Positions 1 through 8,522 are shown, numbered from the stretch's first letter. The stretch is 64,000 nucleotides of DNA from JAUVPY01 sp034412795 (GCA_034412795.1 DAOUMD010000099.1:53765-117764), one strand, 5' to 3'. The notes: generated from the letters alone by a model not told the origin. Numbers and translations: made by a program.

Positions 1-341
1 CAGCTCCTGTGGGCCCCACGCACGTAACCCCCCCAAGGCTCTACCAACTGAGCAACCAAGTGCCAGGCGCTTCTTGCCTGCGGCTCAAAGCTATACTACC
101 GCCCTCAGTTGCGGTGTTATTCTTATGAGAGCACCTGGCCCCCAAGACGCAAGGCCGCGTCCAAAAATAACTTTGCGCATATTGAAGGATTTCACCCGGA
201 ATTTTGGCCTGAAAATGGAAAGTCATTTCTGGACGCTTCCAAGCGTCATCTAAGGAAGTTCCAGAATTTAAATCATCCCAAAAATCACGAGTATGACGGC
301 GAAATCAGTGAAACTTGGGACAACTATTTTTCCTGAACAGC
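1..341. other. Gene-free left edge
   Basis: No open reading frame with a recognisable product lies here. Positions 38-60 read on the minus strand like a tRNA D-arm, but no matching anticodon or T arm follows. Positions 157-236 hold a small inverted-repeat element, listed separately. The rest shows no clear signal. Confidence 0.6.
157..236 (-). repeat. Small inverted-repeat element R3, intact copy
   Basis: About 80 bp bounded by GCGTCC at 157-162 and GGACGC at 231-236, with further inner symmetry (AAAATAACTTT against AAAGTCATTT). Its reverse complement matches the outer halves of the element at 3161-3397. That copy carries an extra insert. This copy therefore serves as the empty-site version. 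It encodes nothing and is probably a non-autonomous MITE-like element. Confidence 0.7.
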
Positions 342-1733
342 CTAACCCGAACGACGCCGTCCTCCCATTCTGGCAACAACCAACGTCATATCGTCTTGAG
401 GGGAGACATCACCCATAAACTCGAATACACTATCATAGACACAATCCAGGATGCTCTGAGCATCATTCATATCGCAGTTCTTTAGGACAGCCTCAAGCCT
501 TGGGAAGCCATACAGTTCGCGATCTGCGTTCATCGCTTCCACAATGCCATCGGTCATAAACAATAACACATCACCGGGCTGCAAGTCAATTCTTTGCTCC
601 TCGTATAGTTCACCGGCAACAGCGCCCAAAGGGAGACCGTAGGTTTCCAAATAATGATATGTGTCATTATGATAATAGATGGGCGTGATGAGGCCCGCAT
701 TGCACACTCGAAGTTGGCGACGAGTGAGGTCAAACAGTGTGTAGAGCAATGCCGTGTTCATACCTGTTTGGTGCATGCGCCGGTAGAGTAGGTTGTTAAC
801 TTGTCGGACGAGGGCAGCGCTGTCAGGGCTGGTGGTGGCCTGCGCCTCAACGATGCCGGTGGCGATCGCCATATAGAGGGCACTGGCCATCCCTTTGCCA
901 CTCACGTCACCGATAGCCAATCCCAACCGACCACCGGTCAAGGGCAAGTAAGTATAAAAATCGCCGCCCACCTCTTCAGCCGGCAGTGAGCGTCCTTTGA
1001 TGTCGAAGTCAGCCAGCGTCGGGTTGTACTGGGGCAACAATGAGGATTGAATATCACGAGCTAAAGCCAATTCCCGACGCAAGACCTCTTGCCGGGCAAC
1101 AGTCTCGCCTGCCTGCTCTAAGGCCTCGTTTGCAGCACGGAGCGCAACAGTTTGCTCGCGGTATTTGTGCAGAATCTGTTCCCGCTCAGATCGGAAGATC
1201 CATTCCACAATCACCAAGGCGGCCAGGATCAGTCCCAGGGCAATCACGTCTACCAGCCTGGTATTTGCGACCGGGGGTGGCTGCAAACCAACATACTCGG
1301 CCCAGGCCAGCACACCGAAAGCTAGCGTCGCCAGCGCAACAATAAAAATTGTTCCCCGCAAGCCAACCAGTATTCCCGCCAGCGAAACACAAAACGCCAA
1401 GAGTAATACCGAGATATCTTTTGTGCCCAGAAAATACATTGTCAACAATGTGGCCGCGGTGGTCAGCCCCAAGAACAGATAACTGGCCAGCGTCAGGTAC
1501 CCCCGGTGGGCCAGCCAGTATGCGAACAGTAGCAAGGGAAACATGGAAAGCCAGAGGAGATTGCCAAAGGCAAGAGTTCCCCGAGTTGGCACTATGATCA
1601 CCCAGTCAGTTAGTACGTAAATGCCCAGCAACGCGATTGCGCTGACCAGAACTGCCTTGAGCACAAATTCGCGATGCGCGCTCTCCTTGTTGGTGGAGCG
1701 AGGCATCGTAAGCTCGCGCAACCAGTCAAGCAT
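342..1733 (-). CDS. Membrane-anchored PP2C/RsbU-type serine phosphatase
   Basis: 463 aa if started at the ATG at 1733, which has AGGAGG six bases upstream and lies about 20 nt from a TTGACC-17-TATACT promoter. The longer frame to 1916 has no such signal. The N-terminal half has about six or seven hydrophobic helices, followed by a coiled-coil-like stretch (HKYREQTVALRAANEALEQ). The C-terminal half is a SpoIIE/RsbU phosphatase domain: DIQSSLLPQ, EEVGGDFYTY, GDVSGKGMASAL, FMTDGIVEAMN and a final DDMTLVV. The acidic residues in these motifs are those that bind the metal pair in this family. Such proteins usually dephosphorylate an anti-anti-sigma factor in a partner-switching pathway. No partner gene is visible here, so the target is unknown. 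Confidence 0.9.
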   Translation of the reverse strand: MLDWLRELTMPRSTNKESAHREFVLKAVLVSAIALLGIYVLTDWVIIVPTRGTLAFGNLLWLSMFPLLLFAYWLAHRGYLTLASYLFLGLTTAATLLTMYFLGTKDISVLLLAFCVSLAGILVGLRGTIFIVALATLAFGVLAWAEYVGLQPPPVANTRLVDVIALGLILAALVIVEWIFRSEREQILHKYREQTVALRAANEALEQAGETVARQEVLRRELALARDIQSSLLPQYNPTLADFDIKGRSLPAEEVGGDFYTYLPLTGGRLGLAIGDVSGKGMASALYMAIATGIVEAQATTSPDSAALVRQVNNLLYRRMHQTGMNTALLYTLFDLTRRQLRVCNAGLITPIYYHNDTYHYLETYGLPLGAVAGELYEEQRIDLQPGDVLLFMTDGIVEAMNADRELYGFPRLEAVLKNCDMNDAQSILDCVYDSVFEFMGDVSPQDDMTLVVARMGGRRRSG

Positions 1734-1758
1734 ATATCCTCCTAGCGGTATCCTAATC

Positions 1759-1787
1759 AGTATAGCACCTGCCCGGTAGAGGGTCAA
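1759..1787 (-). promoter_or_regulatory. Predicted sigma-A promoter of the phosphatase gene
   Basis: On the minus strand TTGACC (1782-1787) and TATACT (1759-1764) are separated by exactly 17 bp. Transcription would start near 1752, leaving a leader of about 20 nt that contains the AGGAGG used by the ATG at 1733. This pairing supports the shorter start. Confidence 0.65.
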
Positions 1788-1992
1788 ACCTGGGCATATT
1801 GGCAAGCAGCGTGTAGATGTGTTATACTGCGGAAGGAAAAGGGCTGCCCTTAACCCCCATTCGTAGAGAATGACTGGCAGTTTAAATAGCAGAGAATCTA
1901 GTCCGAGCCCGGCCATTTGTGCCCTAATTCAAATCGCCGAATGCCCGAACTCAGGTTACCAGGGCTCGACTGGAGACAAAGTATCCTGAATT

Positions 1993-3027
1993 ATGAAAGA
2001 ACTCTTCCGCCTTTTGTATCTCATCGTAGTCATACTTCCCCTGACGATCCTCCTCATCGGTCCATTCCTGGTGCTGGCCGCGCTGCGGGGCAGACAAAGG
2101 ATGGGGCCGATTGTTCTTAACTCCAGCCGGAGGGGGATGACCGGACGCATCGGGACATTGCTGTTGGGTTTGCTGTTTTGGTTGCTAGTCTGGGGTGGCC
2201 TGGCAGCGGTACTGAGTGGGGTTATACTACCCGCCATTGACAACTCGCCATTTGCCGGCCTCCAAGCCAACGTCACACCAACTACGCCACCGATGATCCC
2301 CACGGCTTCGCCGACGCATCTGCCATCTCCCACCCCCCAGCCAATAGCTACGTCCACACCGGTGCCACCACCAGGGGAAGAAACACCTACTTCAACCCCA
2401 TCTCCCGTGCCAACTCCGTCTCCCGCGCCGTCGCCACTTCCACCCACGGCCACACCCGTGACACTCACTTCCACGCCACTGCCCACAGCTACGTCCATAC
2501 CACTGCCCACCAACACGCTCGCGCCATCACCCACCCCCCTGGTCACCCTCTCAGCGGGTGAAGTGAGCGAGGCCATCACCGCCGTTGAAGCAGCTAACGA
2601 CCTGCTGCGCGCGGCCGTGGCTGAGCCTAGCATTGGAAACCTGGCAGCACTGGAGACGCTTTGGCGGGAGGAGGCACTGGTGGAGGCCCAGGCCTTTGCC
2701 CAGGACCTTTCTCAGCGATACGTCCGCCCGTTGGAAGTGACCTTTGTCTATCTTGCCTCACCGCAGGTACTGGCAGGGAACTCGCCGGACACGGCTTATG
2801 TCATCTCTACTGAGACGTGGACCTACACCGGAGCACGCTCCGTTCACGGCGAAAGTTTTGAGTTTACCTACACACTCCGTCGGGAAGGCGAAGGCTGGGT
2901 GATCACCGATTACGCCTATGGCTATGCACCAATAACTCTGCCCTCGGGCGAAGGAGAGGGACTAACACCAATTCCAGTCCCTTCGACCATCACCACAACT
3001 GTTGCCATCACGCCGACCGATCAGTAA
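1993..3027 (+). CDS. Membrane protein with Thr/Pro-rich linker and exported C-terminal domain
   Basis: 344 aa. Two hydrophobic segments lie near residues 8-32 and 50-80, followed by about 100 residues of low-complexity Thr/Pro/Ser (PTPSPAPSP type). A folded C-terminal domain spans roughly 195-320 (EAITAVEAANDLLRAAV ... WVITDYAYGYAP). The C-terminal domain resembles SnoaL/IMS-type alpha+beta folds by pattern only, and no catalytic motif is evident. The linker is typical of extracellular proteins in Chloroflexota. The start has no clear ribosome site. The large antisense frame here is a low-complexity shadow. Function unknown. Confidence 0.75.
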   Translation: MKELFRLLYLIVVILPLTILLIGPFLVLAALRGRQRMGPIVLNSSRRGMTGRIGTLLLGLLFWLLVWGGLAAVLSGVILPAIDNSPFAGLQANVTPTTPPMIPTASPTHLPSPTPQPIATSTPVPPPGEETPTSTPSPVPTPSPAPSPLPPTATPVTLTSTPLPTATSIPLPTNTLAPSPTPLVTLSAGEVSEAITAVEAANDLLRAAVAEPSIGNLAALETLWREEALVEAQAFAQDLSQRYVRPLEVTFVYLASPQVLAGNSPDTAYVISTETWTYTGARSVHGESFEFTYTLRREGEGWVITDYAYGYAPITLPSGEGEGLTPIPVPSTITTTVAITPTDQ

Positions 3028-3039
3028 CCCAGGTCCAGC

Positions 3040-3148
3040 ATATCTTCCCAATAATTCGGGGTCTGGGCAGACCTGAGTGTCTGCCCAGACCCAAATGTCT
3101 GGCCCAAGGGCGAACTTGGGTGTTCGCCCTCATTTTTTGAGAAGATAC
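3040..3148 (+). repeat. R1 family MITE-like element, copy 1 (diverged)
   Basis: The ends TATCTTCCCAAT and TTTGAGAAGATAC match the terminal inverted repeats of the three better copies at 50203, 52720 and 58826. The interior contains GTCTGGGCAG/CTGCCCAGAC and GGGCGAAC/GTTCGCCC stems. The flanks (GGTCCAGC and GGTCCTAA) agree only over their first five bases, suggesting an old insertion. Confidence 0.7.
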
Positions 3149-3160
3149 GGTCCTAAGGAA

Positions 3161-3397
3161 GCGTCCAGAAATAACTTTCTATTTTCAGCATGGTTCAGAA
3201 GTCCCAGAAATTATGGTGACAATTGCAGACGAAGGACGAAAGACGAAGGACCAACTACTGGCTCAGGTCTCTTCGTCGTTCGTCATTCGTCATTCGTCCA
3301 GTTGAGAAAGTGTTACCCTATTCCTGAACCATCCTCTATTTTCAGACCAAAATTCCGAGTGAAATATTTCAAAATGCACAAAGCTATTCTTGGACGC
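3161..3397 (+). repeat. R3 element interrupted by a nested insertion
   Basis: Bounded by GCGTCC (3161-3166) and GGACGC (3392-3397). Its two outer parts (3161-3188 and 3335-3397) align with the reverse complement of the intact 80-bp copy at 157-236. The middle 3189-3334 is absent from that copy and is flanked by an 11-bp duplication. Confidence 0.75.
3189..3334. repeat. R4 element nested inside R3
   Basis: About 146 bp with terminal inverted repeats ATGGTTCAG (3190-3198) and CTGAACCAT (3324-3332). It is flanked by the direct repeat TCTATTTTCAG at 3178-3188 and 3335-3345. The interior carries the simple-repeat run CGTTCGTCATTCGTCATTCG. It appears once in the window. Confidence 0.7.
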
Positions 3398-3400
3398 GGC

Positions 3401-4378
3401 CTAATTGTCATAGCCATAGGGATGGACTTGGTGCCACTTCCACGCACTCTCAATGATGTCGTGCACATCTGGGTACTGAGGCTTCCAGTCCAGCTCGCGC
3501 CGGATTTTGTCGCTGCTGGCAATCAGAACGGCCGGGTCGCCAGGGCGGCGGGCACCGATTTCGGCAGGGATGGGATGGCCGGTGATCTCACGCGCCGTCT
3601 CAATCACCTCCTTTACAGTGAAGCCCTGACCGTTGCCCAGATTGTACACACGGCTCCCCTGGTCCAGTGCGCGCAAGGCCAGGATGTGGGCCTGAGCCAA
3701 GTCGATGATGTGAATATAGTCGCGCACACAAGTACCATCCCGAGTCGGGTAATCATCGCCGAAGATGGTCACCTTGTCTCGCTTGCCCAATGCCACGCCC
3801 AGCACAATCGGAATGAGATGTAGCTCAGGGTCGTGATCTTCGCCTCGCTCGGCGGAAGCACCTGCGGCATTGAAATAACGAAGAGCCGCGTAACGAAAGT
3901 CGTAGATCCGATCCAACCACAAGAGCATACGCTCCAGTAAGTATTTCGACTCGCCGTAGGGACTACCTGGCACGATGCGTTCCTGCTCGTCAATCGGCAT
4001 ACGCTCTGGGTCGTCAAAGAGATTGGCAGTGGAAGAGAGAATGAAACGACGAACGCCATGCTCGACGGCGCTTTGCAGCAGGTTTAGTCCATTGGTGACA
4101 TTCTCACCCAGGTAAAGAAAGGGACTCTGCATCGATTCGCCAACCAGGGTATGAGAAGCAAAATGCATTATTGCCTCTGGCCGGTGCTGGCTGAGCAAAG
4201 CATCTACAGCAGCCCGGTCAGCCAAGTCCCCCTCGACGAAAACCGCATCTGGATGAACGGCAGCCTGATGGCCCTGGTAAAGATTATCGAAGACGACGAC
4301 CGACTCGCCAGCGTGGATCAGTTGCTCGACAACGACGCTGCCAATGTAGCCGGCACCACCTGTTACTAATATCTTCAT
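3401..4378 (-). CDS. galE: UDP-glucose 4-epimerase
   Basis: 325 aa, the normal length. Extended short-chain dehydrogenase fold: N-terminal Rossmann motif GGAGYIGS (residues 7-14), then a YGESK motif with the catalytic Tyr and Lys, and a Ser in the preceding ILSSTAN. RYFNAAGA and the VRDYIHIIDLA region are typical of GalE. It interconverts UDP-glucose and UDP-galactose in the cytoplasm using bound NAD. A good AGGAGG precedes the ATG. The stop codon lies immediately next to the repeat element R3. The upstream lipoprotein gene is on the same strand 59 bp away and may be cotranscribed. Confidence 0.95.
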   Translation of the reverse strand: MKILVTGGAGYIGSVVVEQLIHAGESVVVFDNLYQGHQAAVHPDAVFVEGDLADRAAVDALLSQHRPEAIMHFASHTLVGESMQSPFLYLGENVTNGLNLLQSAVEHGVRRFILSSTANLFDDPERMPIDEQERIVPGSPYGESKYLLERMLLWLDRIYDFRYAALRYFNAAGASAERGEDHDPELHLIPIVLGVALGKRDKVTIFGDDYPTRDGTCVRDYIHIIDLAQAHILALRALDQGSRVYNLGNGQGFTVKEVIETAREITGHPIPAEIGARRPGDPAVLIASSDKIRRELDWKPQYPDVHDIIESAWKWHQVHPYGYDN

Positions 4379-4437
4379 AGATGTCCTCCTGTTGAGAAAC
4401 TGGGTAGTAAAACGTAGTCGTGATTAGCGCCTCTGTT

Positions 4438-5103
4438 CTAGTGGGGAGAGGTAAAAAGGCCTGGGTGTAGATACTCAGGTATGCTGACGCTGCGCGCAGT
4501 AAGATAAACTTCCCCCCAGATCGCCGAATGTAGTTCGACACGGGACGGCAAACCGGTCTCATCGTGGACCCAAAGCACCGCCCGGTCGCCAGTGGGCAGG
4601 GCAACATCTAACCGGATGGCCGCACCGCTCTCCAGGGTGTCTCGTCCAGAGACAACCACCGTCGCATCGTCCATTTTGAGAAACAGCCAATCAATCGCGT
4701 CCAAAGCATCACTGAAAAGAGGGATCCTCGCCGGTTCGGCTGACTCAGCCTCCAGACGACTGTGACGCGCGTCACGATGATGCGCGTCATTGTGACGCGC
4801 GTCATAAAGCCAGCTTGTTTCGCCGTCGTCCACGAGTATCAAACCATTTAGGGCAGGCGTAGATGCTTCCAGTGTTTCGATGCGCACCTGGCCATCCTCA
4901 GTATGCCACATCTCGGCCACCAGAGGGCCCCTCACCGGCGCACCATCCCATTCAACTTGCCATATCGCATGCCAGTTGTCCCTCCAAGCCTGCCGGGCAC
5001 GCGCCAGCGATGCGTCTCCGTCGGGCAGGGATGAATCTACGCCACAGCCCACAGCGGGGGCCGCAATCACAATGTACACAAGCAAAGTGATGAGAATGCG
5101 CAT
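4438..5103 (-). CDS. Putative lipoprotein, LolA/outer-membrane-lipoprotein-sorting-like
   Basis: 221 aa. The N-terminus MRILITLLVYIVIAAPAVGC is a signal peptide ending in a lipobox-like VGC, so Cys20 would be lipidated. The rest is predicted beta-rich and recalls LolA/LppX-type carrier domains (LILVDDGETSWLYD; AIRLDVALPTGDRAVLWVHDETGLPSRVEL), as also seen in Gram-positive sigma-factor-regulating lipoproteins. A short triplicated Asp-Ala-Arg-His segment at about residue 100-114 is described separately. Start chosen for the signal peptide; the Shine-Dalgarno is weak. Ligand unknown. Confidence 0.7.
   Translation of the reverse strand: MRILITLLVYIVIAAPAVGCGVDSSLPDGDASLARARQAWRDNWHAIWQVEWDGAPVRGPLVAEMWHTEDGQVRIETLEASTPALNGLILVDDGETSWLYDARHNDAHHRDARHSRLEAESAEPARIPLFSDALDAIDWLFLKMDDATVVVSGRDTLESGAAIRLDVALPTGDRAVLWVHDETGLPSRVELHSAIWGEVYLTARSVSIPEYLHPGLFTSPH
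4762..4805 (-). repeat. Three 15-bp tandem repeats inside a lipoprotein gene
   Basis: The unit TGACGCGCGTCA recurs three times with small changes (TGACGCGCGTCAC, TGATGCGCGTCAT, TGACGCGCGTCAT). It encodes DARHNDAHHRDARH. Each unit is itself nearly palindromic. The repeats sit in what is probably a surface loop. Confidence 0.75.
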
Positions 5104-5198
5104 TGGACACCGGATGAAGGATCACAAGAGATATTATGATTATATCGGACTTTGGCAAATTTGGCGACACAACAGGACCAATTAACCAAAAATAACAC

Positions 5199-5227
5199 TT
5201 GTATCCGCTCCCTGGTTGTGGTATAAT
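5199..5227 (+). promoter_or_regulatory. Predicted promoter of the bifunctional nuclease gene
   Basis: TTGTAT (5199-5204), a 17-bp spacer and a perfect TATAAT (5222-5227). The expected start near 5234 leaves about 50 nt of leader before the ATG at 5286. Confidence 0.65.
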
Positions 5228-5285
5228 CCGCTTATAGTGGGATGACGTGAAATTGTGAAGGGGGTAACGTCTACAGGAGAGGGAA

Positions 5286-5795
5286 ATGGTCGAGGTTACG
5301 GTTGACAGTATTCGAGTTAGTCTTATGACCCAACACCGGGTGGTCGTCCTCAAGGAAACGGACAGCGACCGATATTTGCCCATCTGGATTGGCCCGTTTG
5401 AGGCCGATGCAATCACGATTCAGCTTCAAGGAGTGCAGGTCCCTCGTCCACTAACACATGATCTGCTCAAGAGCTTCATCCGCGAATTAGGCATCAAAGT
5501 CTCGCACGTCTTTGTGAGTGAATTGCGCAATGATACCTTCTTTGCGCGAATTGTGATCGACGTGGATGGAGATAGTATGGAGATTGACTCGCGCCCCAGC
5601 GACGCTATTGCATTGGCTGTGCGTGTAGGTGCCCCGATTTTTGTCTCCGAGCAAGTGATGGGTTTGGCATCCATCACGCCTGAGGAAGAAATCACCGCAG
5701 AAACAGAAGCTACCACATCACAGGAGGCGGAGGATCTCGCTGTCTTTCGTGACTTTGTCGAGAGCCTGGATCTGGATGACCTAGGCGATAATTAA
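5286..5795 (+). CDS. Bifunctional nuclease domain protein (DUF151)
   Basis: 169 aa. The BFN/DUF151 domain fills residues 1-135: VDSIRVSL, LPIWIGPFEADAI, RPLTHDLLKSFI and the conserved SRPSDAIALAVRVGAPIFVSE. An acidic tail follows (EEEITAETEATTSQEAEDLAVFRDFVESLD), common in actinobacterial and Chloroflexota members. Family members have been reported with RNase and DNase activity, but their cellular role is poorly defined. An AGGAGAGGG ribosome site precedes the ATG. The gene appears monocistronic between its own promoter and a terminator. Confidence 0.9.
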   Translation: MVEVTVDSIRVSLMTQHRVVVLKETDSDRYLPIWIGPFEADAITIQLQGVQVPRPLTHDLLKSFIRELGIKVSHVFVSELRNDTFFARIVIDVDGDSMEIDSRPSDAIALAVRVGAPIFVSEQVMGLASITPEEEITAETEATTSQEAEDLAVFRDFVESLDLDDLGDN

Positions 5796-5834
5796 GCTCT
5801 ATCCCGGCCCTAGCAGGCCATTCTATTGATCTCC

Positions 5835-5868
5835 AAAAGGGAGGCACAGTGCAGGCCCCCCTTTTTTT
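5835..5868 (+). terminator. Rho-independent terminator after the nuclease gene
   Basis: A stem pairing AAAAGGGAGG with CCCCCCTTTT around a nine-base loop, running directly into seven T residues, 40 bp after the stop codon. Confidence 0.75.
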
Positions 5869-6283
5869 GCTCACATCGAACCGTTTAATCAACTAACTTG
5901 ATCAGCAAATCACATATTAGGTAAACTCCCCTCTTAGTGGGGGCAGGAGCATCATCTCCCAAAGATGCACCCCCGCGTTGTGGGACATGCTCCCACCCGA
6001 CCACGAGCCTACCTATTCCGACAACCTGCCAAAATTGATCTTGACGGGGCAGGATATATGTGATATAGTAGCTATTAGAATAAATGTTCTATTAAACAGC
6101 GAGGGAATACACACCTGTGGACTCCTATACCGTCAGATAAGTTTTGATAGGTTCGTAGTAACGACTTCAGTCGTTTTTCCCGCGTAATGAACGACTAAAA
6201 TCGCAACTACAAGTCGTTATAATTTGCCTGACGGTGTACTCCTCGCATACATGACAAGTTTTGACGAGTATTATAACCGGAAG
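5869..6283. other. Intergenic region upstream of dnaB
   Basis: Holds several small palindromes: GGGGGCAGGAGCATC against GATGCACCCCC (about 5938-5976), GTGGGACATGCTCCCAC (about 5980-5996), and paired AACGACT/AGTCGTT segments at 6158-6217. A TATAAT at 6218-6223 could be the -10 of dnaB, without a convincing -35. No gene is seen. Confidence 0.45.
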
Positions 6284-7663
6284 ATGAATGAGCCAACTAA
6301 ACGCACTGGACAAGCTACTGGTGCCACCCCTAACAAAGTCTTGCCCCAGAACATAGAAGCTGAAGAAGCTGTGCTGGGGTCCTTGCTGATCGACCCGGAC
6401 GCCATAATCCGTGTCGCCACTTTCTTGCAGCCAGATGATTTTTACGTGCAGCGGAACGGCTGGATCTACGAGGCCATCCGTGACCTGCACGAACGGCGCG
6501 AGCCGGCCGACCTGGTGACGCTGACCGACGAATTGGATCGCAGGGAACACCTGGCTGAGATTGGTGGTCCTCCTTACTTGACCACCTTGATCAACGCTAC
6601 ACCAACCAGTATCCACGTAGAATACTACGCTCGTATCGTCGAGCGCACCGCCATCCTGCGGAGACTGATTGATGCAGCGGGTCAGATTGCCAAACTGGCC
6701 TACCAGGACGTGGACGATGTGGATGAGGTGGTAGACCGGGCCGAGTCCATCATCTTCGGCGTCTCAGAGAAGCGGGCGTCTCGCGATCTGGTCCCCATTC
6801 GCCAGGTGCTCGACGAATTCTACGACCGCATCGAATACCTATTCGCTCACCAGGGGGAGATCATCGGCGTCCCCACCGGCCTGGCCGATCTCGACAAGCT
6901 GCTGGGAGGCTTCCAGCGTTCGGATCTGATCATCATTGCTGGCCGGCCCGGCATGGGCAAGACGTCACTGGCTCTTTCCATCGCGCTGCAGGCCGCGCGC
7001 AAATGGGACAAGCGGGTAGGCATCTTCAGCCTGGAGATGAGCAATGAGCAAGTAGTGCAGCGTCTGGTCAGCGCCGAGACCGGCATTGACAGCCAACGGC
7101 TGCGCCTGGGCAACATTCACGAAGACGAATGGTCCACCCTCGTCCAAGCTACCAGCTTGCTGTCCAACTCCCAAATATATATCGACGACACCCCTGCCAT
7201 CTCGGCACTGGAGATGCGTACCAAGACCCGTCGACTCCACGCCGAACATGGGCTGGATATGATCATCGTCGATTACCTGCAACTGATGCGCGGCGACTTC
7301 CGCTCCGAAAACCGAGTGCAGGAAATCAGCTTCATTTCTCGTTCGCTCAAAGGGTTGGCACGCGAGTTGAACATCCCGGTGGTGGCCCTCAGCCAGCTCT
7401 CGCGTGCCGTTGAGTCGCGCCACGACAAGCGGCCCATGCTCTCGGACCTGCGAGAGAGTGGTAGCATTGAGCAGGACGCAGACGTGGTAACGTTTGTGTA
7501 CCGGGATGAGATATACAACCCAGATACCGAATTTCCCAGCATCGCCGAGCTTCGCGTTGCTAAGCACCGCAGCGGACCCACGGGTATTTTCTCGGTATAC
7601 TTTAAGAAGGAACTGGCGCAATTCGTTGATCTGGAAATACGCCGTGAACCGTTGGAATATTAG
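6284..7663 (+). CDS. dnaB: Replicative DNA helicase DnaB
   Basis: 459 aa from the ATG at 6284; earlier in-frame starts at 6224 and 6251 are possible and none has a strong ribosome site. The N-terminal DnaB domain begins LPQNIEAEEAVLGSLLID. The RecA-like domain carries Walker A GRPGMGKTS, the SLEMS motif, a Walker B-type IIVDYLQLM, and RESGSIEQDADVV near the end. It unwinds the replication fork as a hexamer. The gene is followed by a DnaD-domain protein and a double helicase loader, so the three probably form the primosome supply of the cell. No intein is present. Confidence 0.95.
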   Translation: MNEPTKRTGQATGATPNKVLPQNIEAEEAVLGSLLIDPDAIIRVATFLQPDDFYVQRNGWIYEAIRDLHERREPADLVTLTDELDRREHLAEIGGPPYLTTLINATPTSIHVEYYARIVERTAILRRLIDAAGQIAKLAYQDVDDVDEVVDRAESIIFGVSEKRASRDLVPIRQVLDEFYDRIEYLFAHQGEIIGVPTGLADLDKLLGGFQRSDLIIIAGRPGMGKTSLALSIALQAARKWDKRVGIFSLEMSNEQVVQRLVSAETGIDSQRLRLGNIHEDEWSTLVQATSLLSNSQIYIDDTPAISALEMRTKTRRLHAEHGLDMIIVDYLQLMRGDFRSENRVQEISFISRSLKGLARELNIPVVALSQLSRAVESRHDKRPMLSDLRESGSIEQDADVVTFVYRDEIYNPDTEFPSIAELRVAKHRSGPTGIFSVYFKKELAQFVDLEIRREPLEY

Positions 7664-7703
7664 AGTTCAAATACCAAATGGTAAAGTAACTACTCAGCCT
7701 GAT

Positions 7704-7780
7704 GGTTGCAGATATGTATCTGCAACCCATAATCGGCGGATGTATATCCGCAAATACCCATTACGGTTGAATAACCGTAA
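7704..7780 (+). repeat. Three consecutive short palindromes
   Basis: Three unrelated hairpins follow each other in the gap after dnaB. The first pairs GGTTGCAGATA with TATCTGCAACC (7704-7727). The second pairs GCGGAT with ATCCGC (7736-7751). The third pairs TTACGGTT with AACCGTAA (7761-7780). None has a T run. Confidence 0.7.
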
Positions 7781-7814
7781 CGATCAGCAATGGTAATAAT
7801 GTGGCAAATAGCAA

Positions 7815-8522
7815 ATGGTGAATGGCAAGTTTGAAGGATTTCCGGCCGGAGAGTTACGTTTTACTTCGGTGCCGGATCTCTTCTTCGCCGAACTGCTGCC
7901 GGCCATAGACGACTTGGCCGAACTGAAGGTAACACTACACGTGATCTGGCTGCGGCAGCGAGAGGGAAAGCAGGTGGTCACCCATGCTGAGTTGGCTGCC
8001 GACGAAACGCTGGCGCATGGGCTTAGAGCACTGGGCAATGACCCAGAATCGGTCCTGGCGCAAGGGTTGGCACGAGCGGTGGCGCGGGGATCGCTGCTGC
8101 ACGCCAGCATTGAGGGTGAGGCGGGCCATCAAGACGTTTACCTGCTCAACAGCGAGGGCGGGCGACAGACGCTGGCACACATCCAGAGTGGCGAAGTAGG
8201 CACGCTGGGCGCGGTGGCCGTAGATCGGCCCTCGGCGGAACCGCAGCCCAATATCTTCCAGTTGTACGAAGACAACATCGGCCTGCTCTCCCCTATTCTG
8301 GCCGACGAATTGCGTGATGCAGAGGAAAGCTACCCGGCTAGCTGGATTGAAGATGCCTTCCGTATCGCAGTCGCCCAAAACGTCCGCAAGTGGCGTTATA
8401 TTCAAGCTATCTTGGAACGATGGTCAACTGAAGGTAAGGATGATGGAACACGTCAGCCAGACACTGAGACAAAGCAACGCTGGTTTACCGACGACGAGTT
8501 TGACCTCTACTTCGAACACTGA
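7815..8522 (+). CDS. DnaD-domain primosome protein
   Basis: 235 aa. The C-terminal half (about 148-208) matches the DnaD/DnaB_2 domain, starting NIFQLYEDNIGLLSPILAD and ending in an FRIAVAQNVRKWRYIQAILERW helix that resembles the DnaD YxxxIxxxW-type DNA-binding motif. The N-terminal part is probably a winged helix (LLPAIDDLAELKVTLHVIW). In Firmicutes, DnaD works with a DnaI loader to put DnaB on DNA. Here the gene lies between dnaB and a loader, and its 3' end overlaps the loader start by about 80 bp in another frame. Start ATG 7815 lacks a clear ribosome site. Confidence 0.85.
   Translation: MVNGKFEGFPAGELRFTSVPDLFFAELLPAIDDLAELKVTLHVIWLRQREGKQVVTHAELAADETLAHGLRALGNDPESVLAQGLARAVARGSLLHASIEGEAGHQDVYLLNSEGGRQTLAHIQSGEVGTLGAVAVDRPSAEPQPNIFQLYEDNIGLLSPILADELRDAEESYPASWIEDAFRIAVAQNVRKWRYIQAILERWSTEGKDDGTRQPDTETKQRWFTDDEFDLYFEH

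Larger units (their letters stand above)
3028..3400. other. Gene-free stretch packed with small repeat elements
   Basis: Contains three separate elements: an R1 copy (3040-3148), an R3 copy (3161-3397), and a further element R4 (3189-3334) inside the R3 copy. R3 ends four bases before the stop codon of galE. No coding signal is present. Confidence 0.75.

Noticed and set aside
35..70. tRNA-like D-arm on the minus strand (GCTCAGTTGGTAGAGC)
   Set aside because: The bases that follow do not form an anticodon arm, and no T-arm sequence is present up to position 1. A complete or reliable partial tRNA cannot be supported.
1956..2633. Long minus-strand frame of 225 codons
   Set aside because: It is the antisense of the Thr/Pro-rich linker of the 1993-3027 gene; its Gly/Val repeats are a by-product of that composition.
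3189..3334. CGTTCGTCATTCGTCATTCG as a CRISPR-like repeat
   Set aside because: The units are short, adjoining and without spacers; it is a simple repeat inside the R4 element.
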